Shown here in pieces: positions 1 to 8,470 of a stretch of 64,000 bases of DNA; within the stretch, counting starts at the first letter, position 1, and each line of letters starts with the position of its first letter. Source of the DNA: UBA2336 sp964419145 (lineage in GTDB: Bacteria > Bacteroidota > Bacteroidia > Cytophagales > Cyclobacteriaceae); assembly GCA_964419145.1 (NCBI GenBank), contig CAYQOM010000009.1, forward strand, positions 1 through 64,000, in the 5' to 3' direction. Below the pieces are notes generated by a model. It had not been told where the DNA came from. It saw only the letters and a program-made list of their open reading frames with translations, and ran no database searches. The position numbers and the translations under genes were made by a program.

Positions 1-226
1 AAAATTAACTCCCAGAAGTATCCTCTCGAATTCCCCGGGCGTCCGCTATCAATTAAACATCCATTCAATGAACTTCTTTTCAGAATAGTTTTGATTCCTC
101 ACACTATCTGAAACGTGACTAAAATGACTATAAATGGTCAATTTCAATCTGTTAGAAACTGAGCGCTTCCCGCTCAATCACCCCTTCTGATTTGCCAAAT
201 GCGACACCTGTTTCCAAAAGGGAGTG
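1..226 (-). other. Untranslated leftward leader, possible start of a stable RNA operon
   Basis: No credible ORF is present on either strand between the left edge and the purA stop codon. The stretch lies directly downstream, in the leftward direction, of a good Bacteroidota promoter (227-257). On the minus strand it carries GTTCATTGAATGG at about 67-79, which resembles the GTTC(A/T)TTGA box that often sits in Bacteroidota rRNA leaders. A long untranslated leader of an rRNA operon is therefore possible, but the RNA gene itself would lie outside the window, so this remains an inference. Confidence 0.3.
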
Positions 227-257
227 CAAAGGTATGTGTCGGGGATTCAAAATGCAA
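227..257 (-). promoter_or_regulatory. Bacteroidota-type promoter reading leftward out of the window
   Basis: On the minus strand TTG (255-257) is followed after 20 bases by TACCTTTG (227-234). This fits the primary sigma factor consensus of Bacteroidota (TTTG, 17-23 bases, TAnnTTTG). It lies just beyond the purA stop codon and points away from it, so it serves something to the left. Confidence 0.6.
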
Positions 258-274
258 GGGGGGCCAAAAAAAAT

Positions 275-1564
275 TTAAACAACGGAAACAGGCCTGAAAA
301 TAGTCTGTTTCCGGTCTGGACCAGTTGAAATCATGGTGATAGGAACCTGAAGGTGTTTCTCCAGAAAATCAACGTAATGATTCAAGGCCTCGGGTAAATT
401 ATCTGCATCCAGGCCTTTAAGATTCACATTCCACCCTGGAAGTTCCTCATACACAGGAGTAATGCGCTCATCTATAAGCTCATAGGGCAACATTTCAGTT
501 ATGGTACCATCGGCCAACTGGTACTTTGTACAAACTTTAATGATCGGGAAAATGCTCAGCACATCAGCCTTCATCATAAAAAGCTGCGTTACACCATTAA
601 TCATTATAGAATACTTGAGCGAAGGGATGTCGATCCAGCCGCAACGTCTTGGACGGCCAGTGGTTGACCCAAATTCATTTCCTTCCTTGCGCATCCGTTC
701 TCCATCCTCATTCAATAACTCTGTTGGGAATGGACCGCTGCCAACCCGCGTGCTGTATGCTTTAAAAATTCCAAACACCTCTCCGATGTGGCGCGGGGCA
801 ACACCTAATCCCGTACACGCACCAGCTGAAATGGTATTGGAACTGGTAACAAAGGGATAGCTGCCGAAATCGATATCCAAAAGAGAGCCTTGTGCTCCTT
901 CTGCTAAAATTGTTGATCCTGATTTTAATTCATGGTTAATAAGGTATTCACTTTCAACCAATCTGAATTGTTTCAGAAATTCAACTGCATCGAAAAAAGC
1001 TGATTCCAACTCTGACCAATTATCCGGGTCAGATAATCCAAGATCCTTAAGAATTTTAATATGTGCTTCGGTAAGCTTGTTAAAGCGTTCTCTAAACGTT
1101 GAAGAGAGTACATCACCAATACGTAAACCGGTACGGCCAATTTTATCCTGGTAGGTTGGGCCAATCCCTTTTAATGTGGAGCCTATTTTCCCTTCTCCTT
1201 TGGCTTGCTCATAGGCCTGATCGAGCAGGCGATGCGTGGGCAAAATCAGTGTTGCCTTTTTTGAAACGAACAGATTCTCGAAAATATTCAGGTTGAATTT
1301 CTTTAATGCTTCAATCTCTCTCTTGAAGATTATCGGATCAAGCACCACGCCATTGCCAATAATGTTTTTGGTCTTGTCACGGAAAATCCCGGAAGGAATC
1401 TGATGGAGGACATGTTTAATACCATCAAATTCAAGGGTATGGCCTGCATTGGGACCTCCCTGAAAGCGGGCTACAACATCGTATTTTGGAGCTAAAACGT
1501 CAACAATTTTTCCTTTGCCTTCGTCACCCCACTGAAGACCTAATAATACATCAACTTTTGTCAT
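275..1564 (-). CDS. purA: Adenylosuccinate synthetase
   Basis: Catalyses the GTP-dependent joining of IMP and aspartate to adenylosuccinate, the first committed step to AMP, in the cytoplasm. At 429 residues it has the normal family length. The N-terminal P-loop-like GDEGKGK is at residues 13-19, NAGHT at 39-43 (containing the catalytic His), the IMP-binding GPTYQDKIGR stretch near 135, and STTGRPRRCGW near 302. It is the last gene of the leftward cluster rel-fur-STAS-purA, 15 bases after the STAS gene. In other bacteria (p)ppGpp inhibits this enzyme directly, so its linkage to rel makes biological sense. No terminator is visible after the stop codon. Confidence 0.97.
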   Translation of the reverse strand: MTKVDVLLGLQWGDEGKGKIVDVLAPKYDVVARFQGGPNAGHTLEFDGIKHVLHQIPSGIFRDKTKNIIGNGVVLDPIIFKREIEALKKFNLNIFENLFVSKKATLILPTHRLLDQAYEQAKGEGKIGSTLKGIGPTYQDKIGRTGLRIGDVLSSTFRERFNKLTEAHIKILKDLGLSDPDNWSELESAFFDAVEFLKQFRLVESEYLINHELKSGSTILAEGAQGSLLDIDFGSYPFVTSSNTISAGACTGLGVAPRHIGEVFGIFKAYSTRVGSGPFPTELLNEDGERMRKEGNEFGSTTGRPRRCGWIDIPSLKYSIMINGVTQLFMMKADVLSIFPIIKVCTKYQLADGTITEMLPYELIDERITPVYEELPGWNVNLKGLDADNLPEALNHYVDFLEKHLQVPITMISTGPDRKQTIFRPVSVV

Positions 1565-1579
1565 GGACGTGAATGATAT

Positions 1580-1909
1580 TTACCCTGCAACTTCGCTTTC
1601 GGATTGAATTACCTGAAAGATGGCATTTAATTTAGTGATCACCAGTAGTTTCTTTACGCTCTCAGAAGGATTCAACAGATAGACTTCCCCGCCTTTATTT
1701 CTAAACTTGGTAAGAATCGTAATAAGCACACCGATACCACTGCTGTTAATGTACCTTAAATCAGCAATATTCACGATGCATTTTTTTACACCGTTTTGTA
1801 CGGCATCAGCCGCTGTGCCCACAATATTGGATCCATCGTTTTCACCAATCAAATCTCCGGAAAGGTGAAGGAACAACGTGTTATTTTTTGTTTCAGCTGA
1901 AAATTTCAT
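1580..1909 (-). CDS. STAS-domain protein, anti-sigma factor antagonist-like
   Basis: A single STAS domain of 109 residues with no membrane segment. The motif YINSSGIGVL (residues 54-63) matches the segment of SpoIIAA/RsbV-type antagonists that holds the regulatory phosphorylatable serine, so Ser56 or Ser57 is the candidate site. Such proteins usually bind an HPK-like kinase/anti-sigma factor in partner-switching cascades. No partner kinase or PP2C phosphatase gene is visible nearby. It sits one base after fur and 15 bases before purA, so it is probably co-transcribed with them. The fold is clear; the specific partner and the link to purine or stringent control are unknown. Confidence 0.8.
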   Translation of the reverse strand: MKFSAETKNNTLFLHLSGDLIGENDGSNIVGTAADAVQNGVKKCIVNIADLRYINSSGIGVLITILTKFRNKGGEVYLLNPSESVKKLLVITKLNAIFQVIQSESEVAG

Positions 1910-1910
1910 T

Positions 1911-2396
1911 TCAGTTAGGGTTAGTCTGCGTGGTTAATTTTTTGTTTTCGCAATTTGGCTTTGTGCAAGACGCGTAAAGAATGAGCGAATGATGCATCAC
2001 ATTGAAATGCAGTATCTCTTCCACCGTTTTTTGGATATTCTGAATTCTCGGATCACAGAACTCAATCACTTTATGACAATCTGTACAGATTAAGTGGTCG
2101 TGTTGCTTGAACCCATACGATTTTTCGTATTGAGCCAGATTCTTTCCGAATTGGTGCTTGCTTACCAGATCGCACTCAACCAACAAATCCAACGTATTGT
2201 AAACGGTGGCCCGGCTTACCCGGTAGTTATTGTTTTTCATGCTGATGTAGAGTGATTCCACATCAAAATGGCCGTTACGCGAATAGATTTCTTCCAGGAT
2301 GGCATACCGTTCAGGAGTTTTCCGCAGTGCTTTATTCTCCAGATAGGCCGAGAAAATTTTTTTTACCTCTTCAAATGTTGTTTGGCTACTTGTCAT
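1911..2396 (-). CDS. Fur-family metal-responsive transcriptional regulator
   Basis: A winged-helix repressor of the Fur superfamily (Fur/Zur/PerR). The DNA-recognition helix region YRVSRATVYNTLDLL and the metal site segment HDHLICTDCHKVIEFCDP are intact, and a second Cys pair (CTKPNC) near the C terminus could form the structural zinc site. The reading frame is open from 2438. I chose ATG 2396 (161 residues, starting MTSSQTTFEE) because a full promoter consensus lies at 2409-2439, so a transcript from it could not contain the upstream start. Metal specificity cannot be told from sequence alone. It lies between rel and the STAS gene. Confidence 0.88.
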   Translation of the reverse strand: MTSSQTTFEEVKKIFSAYLENKALRKTPERYAILEEIYSRNGHFDVESLYISMKNNNYRVSRATVYNTLDLLVECDLVSKHQFGKNLAQYEKSYGFKQHDHLICTDCHKVIEFCDPRIQNIQKTVEEILHFNVMHHSLILYASCTKPNCENKKLTTQTNPN

Positions 2397-2408
2397 TTCA
2401 ATCAGCGG

Positions 2409-2439
2409 CAAAGATAGAACCCGACTGCTCCATTTCAAA
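2409..2439 (-). promoter_or_regulatory. Promoter of fur (internal to the rel cluster)
   Basis: On the minus strand TTTG (2436-2439) is followed after 19 bases by TATCTTTG (2409-2416), an exact match to the Bacteroidota consensus. A transcript would start around 2402-2405, only a few bases before the ATG at 2396, giving a nearly leaderless message. The element lets fur, the STAS gene and purA be expressed apart from rel. Confidence 0.65.
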
Positions 2440-2443
2440 CAGA

Positions 2444-4666
2444 TTATTCAACCCCTTTGGAGTCGAACCGGCTAACTTTAACCACCCCTTCAACTTTTTC
2501 CAGTTTGTTAACCAGTTGCTCAAGGTGGCGGGTATCGTGAACGTAAAGCATTATTTCTCCCTCAAAGATACCTGTATCTGTATAAAAAGACATGGAGCTC
2601 ATGTTTACTTTCAGTTCCTCAGAAATAATTTTGGAAACATCATTAATCAGACCCACCCGGTCGGTTCCCTTGATTTTCAAGCCGGTAAGAAAGGCAACCT
2701 CATGTTGCGATGTCCATTTTGCTTTAACCACCCGGTTGCCATGGTTAGCTAAAAGCTCTGCTGCGTTCGGACAGGTGGTTCGGTGAATTTTAATCCCCTC
2801 ACTTACTGTAACAAACCCGAAAACATCATCGCCCGGAATGGGTGTGCAGCACTTGGCCAATTTATAATCGACCACGTCCATATCCTCGCCTATGAGCAGG
2901 ATGTCGTCATATCTTCCTTTAGTTCGGGTAAGTTCCTGTTCTACAACCTTGGCATCGGAAACACGGACATTGGGTTTTGTTTTAAGGGGCGATTTTGGTT
3001 TAAAATCTTTAAACCGCTTAATATCAGCTGACGTGATAATGCCTTTGCCTACCCGGTAATACAAATCAAAATGAGCGGGCATGTTGAAGAACTCACGCAG
3101 GTGCTCAAGAACCATCTGGGTCGGATCGATTTTCATTTGCCTCAGCTTTCTGAGCACGATTTCCTTTCCTTCCTCAGCAACCTTCTTTTTATCCTCTTTT
3201 AAAACGTCCTTTATGCGGCTTTTAGCCTTTGATGTTACGGCAAAGCGAAGCCAATCTTCATGTGGTTTTTGTTTTTGTGATGTCAGAATTTCAATCTGAT
3301 CGCCATTCTTCAATACATAATTTATGGGCACCAGTTTATTATTCACTTTTGCGCCAATGCACTTTGAACCTACCTGCGAGTGAATTTCAAAAGCAAAATC
3401 AAGAGCTGTAGCTCCGTAAGGCAGCGTTTTCAGCTCTCCCCGCGGGGTGAATACAAAAACTTCTTCGCTGAACAGATTGCCCCTGAAGTCGTTTACAAAA
3501 TCCAGTGCCGAGTGGTCATTCTGCTCAAGCGTATCGCGAACTTTCATCAACCACTTTTCCAGGTTTGATTCGTGGGCAGATGCGGTTTCTTTATACTTCC
3601 AATGAGCTGCATAGCCCTTTTCAGCAATCTCGTCCATGCGCTTGGTCCGTATCTGCACCTCAACCCATTGGCCATTTTTAGCCATTACCGTTGTGTGCAA
3701 CGACTCATATCCATTGGCCTTTGGTGTGCTTATCCAATCGCGGAGTCGATCAGGATTTGGTGTGTAGAAATCGGTTACAATTGAGTAAACCTGCCAGCAT
3801 GCTGCTTTTTCACTATCAAACGGTGTGTCGATAATGATGCGAATGGCAAACAAATCATAAACCTCTTCAAAAGGAATATTTTGCTTGCGCATTTTACTCC
3901 AGATCGAATAAATTGATTTCGGTCTGCCTTTTATTTCGTACCTGATCTTGTGTTTATCCAACTCTTCGCGAATCGGTTGAGTGAATGCTTTTATAAACTT
4001 GTTACGCGATGCCCGTGTGTCATCAATATTTTGTGAAATGGATTCAAAATTCTGGCGATCGGTAAACCGCAGGTATAGATCTTCCAACTCACTTTTAATG
4101 GCATTCAAACCCAGGCGATGGGCAAGCGGAGCATAGAGGTAAATGGTTTCCGATGCAATTTTCAATTGCTTGTTGCGCGGCATACTATCGAGGGTACGCA
4201 TGTTATGCAGGCGGTCAGCAAGTTTGATAAGAATTACCCGCACATCATCGGCCAGGGTGAATAGCATCTTGCGGAAATTCTCAGCCTGTTGAGAAGTGCC
4301 GTATTCAAACACCCCGGAAACTTTTGTAAGGCCATCGATGATTTTGGCTACCTTGCTGCCAAACATGCGTTCGATATCCGACAACTCGATGTCTGTGTCT
4401 TCCACAACATCATGTAAAAGGGCGGCTATGATTGAGGTTGTACCCAACCCGATTTCCTCAACACAAATCTCGGCTACGGCTAATGGGTGAAAGATGTAAG
4501 GCTCACCAGATTTTCTGCGCATGTCTTTATGCGCCTCTACAGACATGGTAAACGCCCTTTTTATTCGTTTTGCATCACCTTCCTTTAAAACGGGCTTTGC
4601 TTTACGGAGCAACCTCCTGTATCGGTTAATTATTTCCCGTTTCTCCTGCTCTACATCAATTACCAT
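2444..4666 (-). CDS. Bifunctional (p)ppGpp synthetase/hydrolase, RelA/SpoT family
   Basis: Makes and degrades the alarmone (p)ppGpp. The 740-residue protein has the full Rel layout: N-terminal HD hydrolase with His60, His85-Asp86, Glu89-Asp90 and the DRLHNMRT segment; a synthetase domain with RLRDWISTPKANGYESLHTT; a TGS domain (VFVFTPRGELKTLPYGATALDFA); and a C-terminal ACT domain from about residue 665. Because the hydrolase residues are kept it should be bifunctional rather than a RelA-type synthetase only. It is the first gene of the leftward rel-fur-STAS-purA cluster and is divergent from tRNA-Leu. Confidence 0.95.
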   Translation of the reverse strand: MVIDVEQEKREIINRYRRLLRKAKPVLKEGDAKRIKRAFTMSVEAHKDMRRKSGEPYIFHPLAVAEICVEEIGLGTTSIIAALLHDVVEDTDIELSDIERMFGSKVAKIIDGLTKVSGVFEYGTSQQAENFRKMLFTLADDVRVILIKLADRLHNMRTLDSMPRNKQLKIASETIYLYAPLAHRLGLNAIKSELEDLYLRFTDRQNFESISQNIDDTRASRNKFIKAFTQPIREELDKHKIRYEIKGRPKSIYSIWSKMRKQNIPFEEVYDLFAIRIIIDTPFDSEKAACWQVYSIVTDFYTPNPDRLRDWISTPKANGYESLHTTVMAKNGQWVEVQIRTKRMDEIAEKGYAAHWKYKETASAHESNLEKWLMKVRDTLEQNDHSALDFVNDFRGNLFSEEVFVFTPRGELKTLPYGATALDFAFEIHSQVGSKCIGAKVNNKLVPINYVLKNGDQIEILTSQKQKPHEDWLRFAVTSKAKSRIKDVLKEDKKKVAEEGKEIVLRKLRQMKIDPTQMVLEHLREFFNMPAHFDLYYRVGKGIITSADIKRFKDFKPKSPLKTKPNVRVSDAKVVEQELTRTKGRYDDILLIGEDMDVVDYKLAKCCTPIPGDDVFGFVTVSEGIKIHRTTCPNAAELLANHGNRVVKAKWTSQHEVAFLTGLKIKGTDRVGLINDVSKIISEELKVNMSSMSFYTDTGIFEGEIMLYVHDTRHLEQLVNKLEKVEGVVKVSRFDSKGVE

Positions 4667-4733
4667 TTTTCTTCTACCCTATTAACCCTTTAATTTAACA
4701 CAAAATCGGACTTCTGAATTTCCGAATATTCTA

Positions 4734-4741
4734 TAAATTTG
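4734..4741 (+). promoter_or_regulatory. Promoter -7 element before tRNA-Leu
   Basis: TAAATTTG matches the TAnnTTTG consensus. The predicted start near 4748 is about 35 bases before the tRNA, a normal leader for processing. The -33 box is not clear. Confidence 0.45.
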
Positions 4742-4781
4742 CGCTCCTTTTAAATTAAAAGTCAGCAAAATTCAACCAAAC

Positions 4782-4863
4782 GCGGATGTGGCGTAATTGG
4801 TAGCCGCGCCAGACTTAGGATCTGGTGCCGCGAGGCGTGGGGGTTCGAGTCCCTCCATCCGCA
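4782..4863 (+). tRNA. tRNA-Leu (anticodon TAG)
   Basis: A cloverleaf can be drawn by hand: acceptor stem GCGGATG (4782-4788) pairs with CATCCGC (4856-4862), followed by discriminator A. The anticodon stem CCAGA/TCTGG encloses the loop CTTAGGA, giving anticodon TAG, which reads CTA and, with wobble, other CTN leucine codons. The extended variable arm and 82-base length fit a class II leucine tRNA. The T loop GTTCGAGTC is present. The 3' CCA is not encoded. Confidence 0.95.
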
Positions 4864-4871
4864 CAAAACCC

Positions 4872-4908
4872 GAACCCTTGATGCCAAACGGCATTGAGGG
4901 TTCTTGAT
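4872..4908 (+). terminator. Hairpin after tRNA-Leu
   Basis: GAACCCT and AGGGTTC form the lower stem, ATGCC and GGCAT the upper stem, with a two-base internal mismatch and an AAAC loop (4872-4903). A short T-containing run follows. It probably ends or trims the tRNA transcript before the trigger factor gene. Confidence 0.5.
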
Positions 4909-4937
4909 TTAACAGAGATACACTAAAATTTACAGCT

Positions 4938-6284
4938 TTGGAGATTACACTGGACAAAAAGAACAAAACAGAAGGGTTAATTAAGATTAAACTCGGGCAA
5001 GGCGACTACCAGAACCAGGTCGATGATAAAATTAGAGATTATGCCCGCAAGGCCAGTTTGAAAGGATTTCGCCCGGGAAAGGTGCCGAATGGCGTTATCA
5101 AGCGTATGTTCGGGAAATCAATCCTGGTTGAGGAAATCAATAACGTGCTCTCACGCAAGCTCAATGACTATATAAAAGACAACAAGCTTCGGATAATCGG
5201 AGAACCCCTGCCTGTTGCTGATCAGTCAAATCAAATCGACTGGGAAACCCAAAAGGATTTTGAATTTGACTATCAGGTTGGCCTTGTTGAAGATTTCACT
5301 TACGAGCTATCGCAAAAGGTTAAAATCAAATCATACCCAATAACAGTAGATCAAAAGGTAATTGACGAAACTGTTCAGGATCTGAAGAAACGCTTCGGGA
5401 AAGTTAACTATCCTGAAACCAGCGAAGTGGGTGATAACCTTTTCGGATCCTTGAAAGCTGAAGAAGGTGACTTTCAAAAGGAATCTGTATTCTTTTCTAC
5501 CGATAAAGTGGCCAAAAAAGAACAGAAAAAATTTACCGGCCTGAAAAAGGAGGAAACAGTTACGTTCGAAATCGAAAAACTTTTTGATGAAGCTTCTGAA
5601 TTGGCCCAACTGCTGGATGTATCATTGGACGAAGCGAAGTCGATTAAAGGAAAGCACACCCTTACCATAACTAACATAAGCCGAACTGAACCTGCCGAAA
5701 TGGGTCAAGAGTTATTCGACCGTGTGTTTGGTAAGGATACCGTAAAGAATGAGGAAGAATTTATTCAAAAGATAAAAGAGACCATTCAGGGTAACTATCA
5801 GCGTGAAACCGAACACTTCCTTGATCACTTCATTGAAGATCATTTCATCAGCAATACAAAAATTACTTTACCAGAAGATTTTCTAAAAAACTGGCTGAAA
5901 GCAACTAGTGAAGGACAGGTAACAGATGAGGTAATCGCTAAGGAATTTGAAAGCTATGTTCGATCAGTAAAGTGGGACCTGATCAAGAATAAAATTGCTG
6001 AGGATCATAACATTAAAGTTGAGGCCGATGATGTAAAAGCAAAAGCCCGCGAAATGATTATCGCTCAATTTGGCGGCCCGGCTATCGCCAGCCAGTTGCA
6101 GGATAGGTTGGATGCCATTACGGACAATTACCTGTCGCATGAAAACGGGCAAAACTTTATGCGTCTGTACAACCAGTTACGCCTTGAAGGCATTATGAAG
6201 GTGATTAAGGAAAACATCACCGTGCAGGAGAAGCCTGTAAGTCTGGATGAGTTCAAAAAGGTTGTTGAAGAACACAAGCACTAG
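4938..6284 (+). CDS. tig: Trigger factor, ribosome-associated chaperone
   Basis: Binds the ribosomal exit tunnel and shields nascent chains. The N-terminal ribosome-binding domain contains the signature GFRPGKVPNGVIKRMFG (about residues 43-59). The 448-residue length fits the family. The middle region, where a FKBP-type prolyl isomerase would sit, is poorly recognisable, as is common in Bacteroidota homologues. The only suitable start is TTG at 4938 (MEITLDKK), since no ATG occurs before the conserved N domain. It precedes clpP and clpX, giving the familiar tig-clpP-clpX order of bacteria, but a strong terminator separates it from clpP. Confidence 0.93.
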   Translation: MEITLDKKNKTEGLIKIKLGQGDYQNQVDDKIRDYARKASLKGFRPGKVPNGVIKRMFGKSILVEEINNVLSRKLNDYIKDNKLRIIGEPLPVADQSNQIDWETQKDFEFDYQVGLVEDFTYELSQKVKIKSYPITVDQKVIDETVQDLKKRFGKVNYPETSEVGDNLFGSLKAEEGDFQKESVFFSTDKVAKKEQKKFTGLKKEETVTFEIEKLFDEASELAQLLDVSLDEAKSIKGKHTLTITNISRTEPAEMGQELFDRVFGKDTVKNEEEFIQKIKETIQGNYQRETEHFLDHFIEDHFISNTKITLPEDFLKNWLKATSEGQVTDEVIAKEFESYVRSVKWDLIKNKIAEDHNIKVEADDVKAKAREMIIAQFGGPAIASQLQDRLDAITDNYLSHENGQNFMRLYNQLRLEGIMKVIKENITVQEKPVSLDEFKKVVEEHKH

Positions 6285-6307
6285 ACTAAAAACCGGCATA
6301 TTTCGAC

Positions 6308-6341
6308 AATGGTTTTGGAGCCCCAAAACCATTTTTTTTTT
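6308..6341 (+). terminator. Rho-independent terminator after trigger factor gene
   Basis: AATGGTTTTGG and CCAAAACCATT form an 11-base-pair stem with a very short loop, followed by a run of nine or more T. It is a textbook intrinsic terminator that cuts clpP off from tig. Confidence 0.9.
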
Positions 6342-6448
6342 GAATTTTGGCCAACACTGGGATATTTCTTTCAATTTTCGGTGTTCCGATTCAGTAAAAA
6401 CTATAATTTGGACTCATATCAAGCATCAAAAAAATTTAATTAACCCAT

Positions 6449-7120
6449 ATGGATAGAAATAACGAATTCAGAAAATACGCGGTGCATCACCTGGGCATGA
6501 GTGGCAACACCATTGATGATTATGCACACAAGATTGACAATATGACGCAGTACGTTATCGAAGAGCGTCCCGGTAACTTCCGCGCCATTGATGTATTTAC
6601 CCGATTGATTTCAGACCGGATTATCTTTTTGGGAATGGGTGTTGATGACCAGATCGCCAACCTCATAACCGCCCAATTGTTGTTTTTGGAATCCGCTGAT
6701 CCTAAGAAAGATATCATTATGTACATAAATAGTCCGGGTGGCTCAGTATATGCCGGGCTTGGCATTTACGATACCATGCAGTATGTAAATCCGGATGTAT
6801 CTACGATATGTACCGGTTTAGCAGCTTCTATGGCGGCTGTATTGTTGTGCTCAGGTGCAGCAAAAAAGCGTTCAGGCCTACCCCATTCCCGCATTATGAT
6901 CCACCAGCCCATGAGCGGTATGCAGGGTCAGGTGGCTGATATGGAAATTACCCTGAGGCAGACCCTGGAGGTTAAAAAGGACTTATACACCATTATTTCC
7001 AAACACAGCGGCCAATCGTACGATAAAATAGAAAAAGACTCAGATCGGGATTACTGGATGCGGGCTGCAGAAGCCAAGCAATATGGCCTGATTGATGAGG
7101 TTTTAGAGCGTAAAAAGTAA
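6449..7120 (+). CDS. clpP: ATP-dependent Clp protease proteolytic subunit
   Basis: Serine peptidase that forms the tetradecameric chamber of ClpXP/ClpAP. The catalytic triad is Ser127 (GLAASMAA), His152 (IMIHQPM) and Asp201 (DRDYWM). The 223-residue length is slightly above E. coli ClpP because of an N-terminal extension of about 25 residues that probably includes a processed propeptide. An imperfect promoter-like TATAATTTG lies at 6402-6410. It is followed by clpX, its unfoldase partner, which also has its own promoter. Confidence 0.97.
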   Translation: MDRNNEFRKYAVHHLGMSGNTIDDYAHKIDNMTQYVIEERPGNFRAIDVFTRLISDRIIFLGMGVDDQIANLITAQLLFLESADPKKDIIMYINSPGGSVYAGLGIYDTMQYVNPDVSTICTGLAASMAAVLLCSGAAKKRSGLPHSRIMIHQPMSGMQGQVADMEITLRQTLEVKKDLYTIISKHSGQSYDKIEKDSDRDYWMRAAEAKQYGLIDEVLERKK

Positions 7121-7170
7121 TTCCCAATTATTCTAAAGGCTTGAAGGTCAATTTAGTGGGCTGAAATTGG

Positions 7171-7178
7171 TAACTTTG
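7171..7178 (+). promoter_or_regulatory. Promoter -7 element before clpX
   Basis: TAACTTTG matches TAnnTTTG and is followed by GCC. It lies 47 bases before the clpX ATG and downstream of the clpP stop. It suggests that clpX can be made independently of clpP. Confidence 0.55.
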
Positions 7179-7225
7179 CCCATTGAATTGGCCTTTTGGC
7201 TTATTTTCCACTAGTCACTTATTAT

Positions 7226-8458
7226 ATGGCTGAAGTAACCTGTTCCTTTTGCGGCAGAAACAAGAAAGATGTTGACCTGATGATATCGGGTATCCATGCC
7301 CATATTTGTGATAAGTGTGTAACCCAGGCCAGCCAGATTTTGCAGGAAGAAAAGAAAAGCAAAACCGAGGCAGGGCTTGCTCCCAACTTCAAACTGGTAA
7401 AGCCAAAGGAGATTAAGAAATTCCTGGATGAATATGTAATCGGTCAGGACGATGCCAAGAAGGTGATGTCCGTTGCAGTGTACAATCACTACAAGCGATT
7501 GATGCAACGCAAAATTGACACCGATATCACCATTGAAAAATCGAACATCATTATGGTTGGTGAAACGGGTACAGGTAAGACCTACCTGGCACGTACCCTG
7601 GCCAAATTGCTGCAAGTTCCCTTTTGTATTGCCGATGCTACTGTACTAACGGAAGCGGGTTATGTGGGTGAAGATGTGGAAAGTATTTTAACCCGTCTTT
7701 TACAAGCAGCCGATTATAATGTAGAAGCTGCTGAACGCGGCATTGTATACATTGATGAGATTGATAAAATCGCCCGCAAATCCGATAATCCATCCATTAC
7801 ACGCGATGTAAGCGGTGAAGGCGTGCAGCAGGCTTTATTGAAATTATTGGAAGGCACATCCGTTAATGTGCCTCCGCAAGGTGGCCGCAAGCACCCTGAT
7901 CAGAAAATGATCAGCGTCAACACCGAAAATATTCTATTCATCTGTGGTGGCGCGTTTGAAGGTATTTCAAGGTTTATTGCAAACCGACTAAATACAAGAC
8001 CGCTAGGTTTTGCATCCTCATCTGGTCTTCATCCATCCGATATAGATAAGGATAACCTGATTCAGTTTGTTTCGGCACAGGATTTAAAAAGCTTCGGGCT
8101 GATACCAGAATTAATAGGCCGATTACCGGTGGTTTCATTCCTCAATCCGCTTGATCACACCGCCCTTCGAAAAATATTAACCGAGCCAAAGAATGCGCTT
8201 ACCAAGCAGTACAAAAAACTGTTTGAGATGGAAGGCATTGATCTGGAATTCAAGGAAGGGGCTATTGATTTCATAGTTGATAAGGCGATGGAGTTTAAGC
8301 TTGGCGCTCGCGGATTACGTAGCATCTGCGAGGCCATCATCAACGATGCCATGTTTGAGTTGCCTTCAGAAAAAACAGCCGATAAGCTTGTTATTACCCG
8401 CGCATATGCGGAAGAGAAATTCAGCAGATCGCAATACAGCAAGTTGAAGGTTGCCTGA
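7226..8458 (+). CDS. clpX: ATP-dependent Clp protease ATP-binding subunit ClpX
   Basis: AAA+ unfoldase that feeds substrates to ClpP. The N-terminal zinc-binding domain has CSFC and, after 22 residues, CDKC. The Walker A motif is GETGTGKT and the Walker B is VYIDEIDKI. The C-terminal small domain includes GARGLRSI, the sensor-2 arginine region. The frame is open from 7196, but ATG 7226 (MAEVTCSFCG, 410 residues) starts just before the zinc finger and is the likely start. It converges with lpxB, with only 12 bases between the stop codons. Confidence 0.97.
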   Translation: MAEVTCSFCGRNKKDVDLMISGIHAHICDKCVTQASQILQEEKKSKTEAGLAPNFKLVKPKEIKKFLDEYVIGQDDAKKVMSVAVYNHYKRLMQRKIDTDITIEKSNIIMVGETGTGKTYLARTLAKLLQVPFCIADATVLTEAGYVGEDVESILTRLLQAADYNVEAAERGIVYIDEIDKIARKSDNPSITRDVSGEGVQQALLKLLEGTSVNVPPQGGRKHPDQKMISVNTENILFICGGAFEGISRFIANRLNTRPLGFASSSGLHPSDIDKDNLIQFVSAQDLKSFGLIPELIGRLPVVSFLNPLDHTALRKILTEPKNALTKQYKKLFEMEGIDLEFKEGAIDFIVDKAMEFKLGARGLRSICEAIINDAMFELPSEKTADKLVITRAYAEEKFSRSQYSKLKVA

Positions 8459-8470
8459 TCAATTTGAAAA

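Noticed and set aside
501..860. 119-codon ORF on the plus strand within purA
   Set aside because: It is the reverse-strand shadow of the conserved purA gene and shows no family features.
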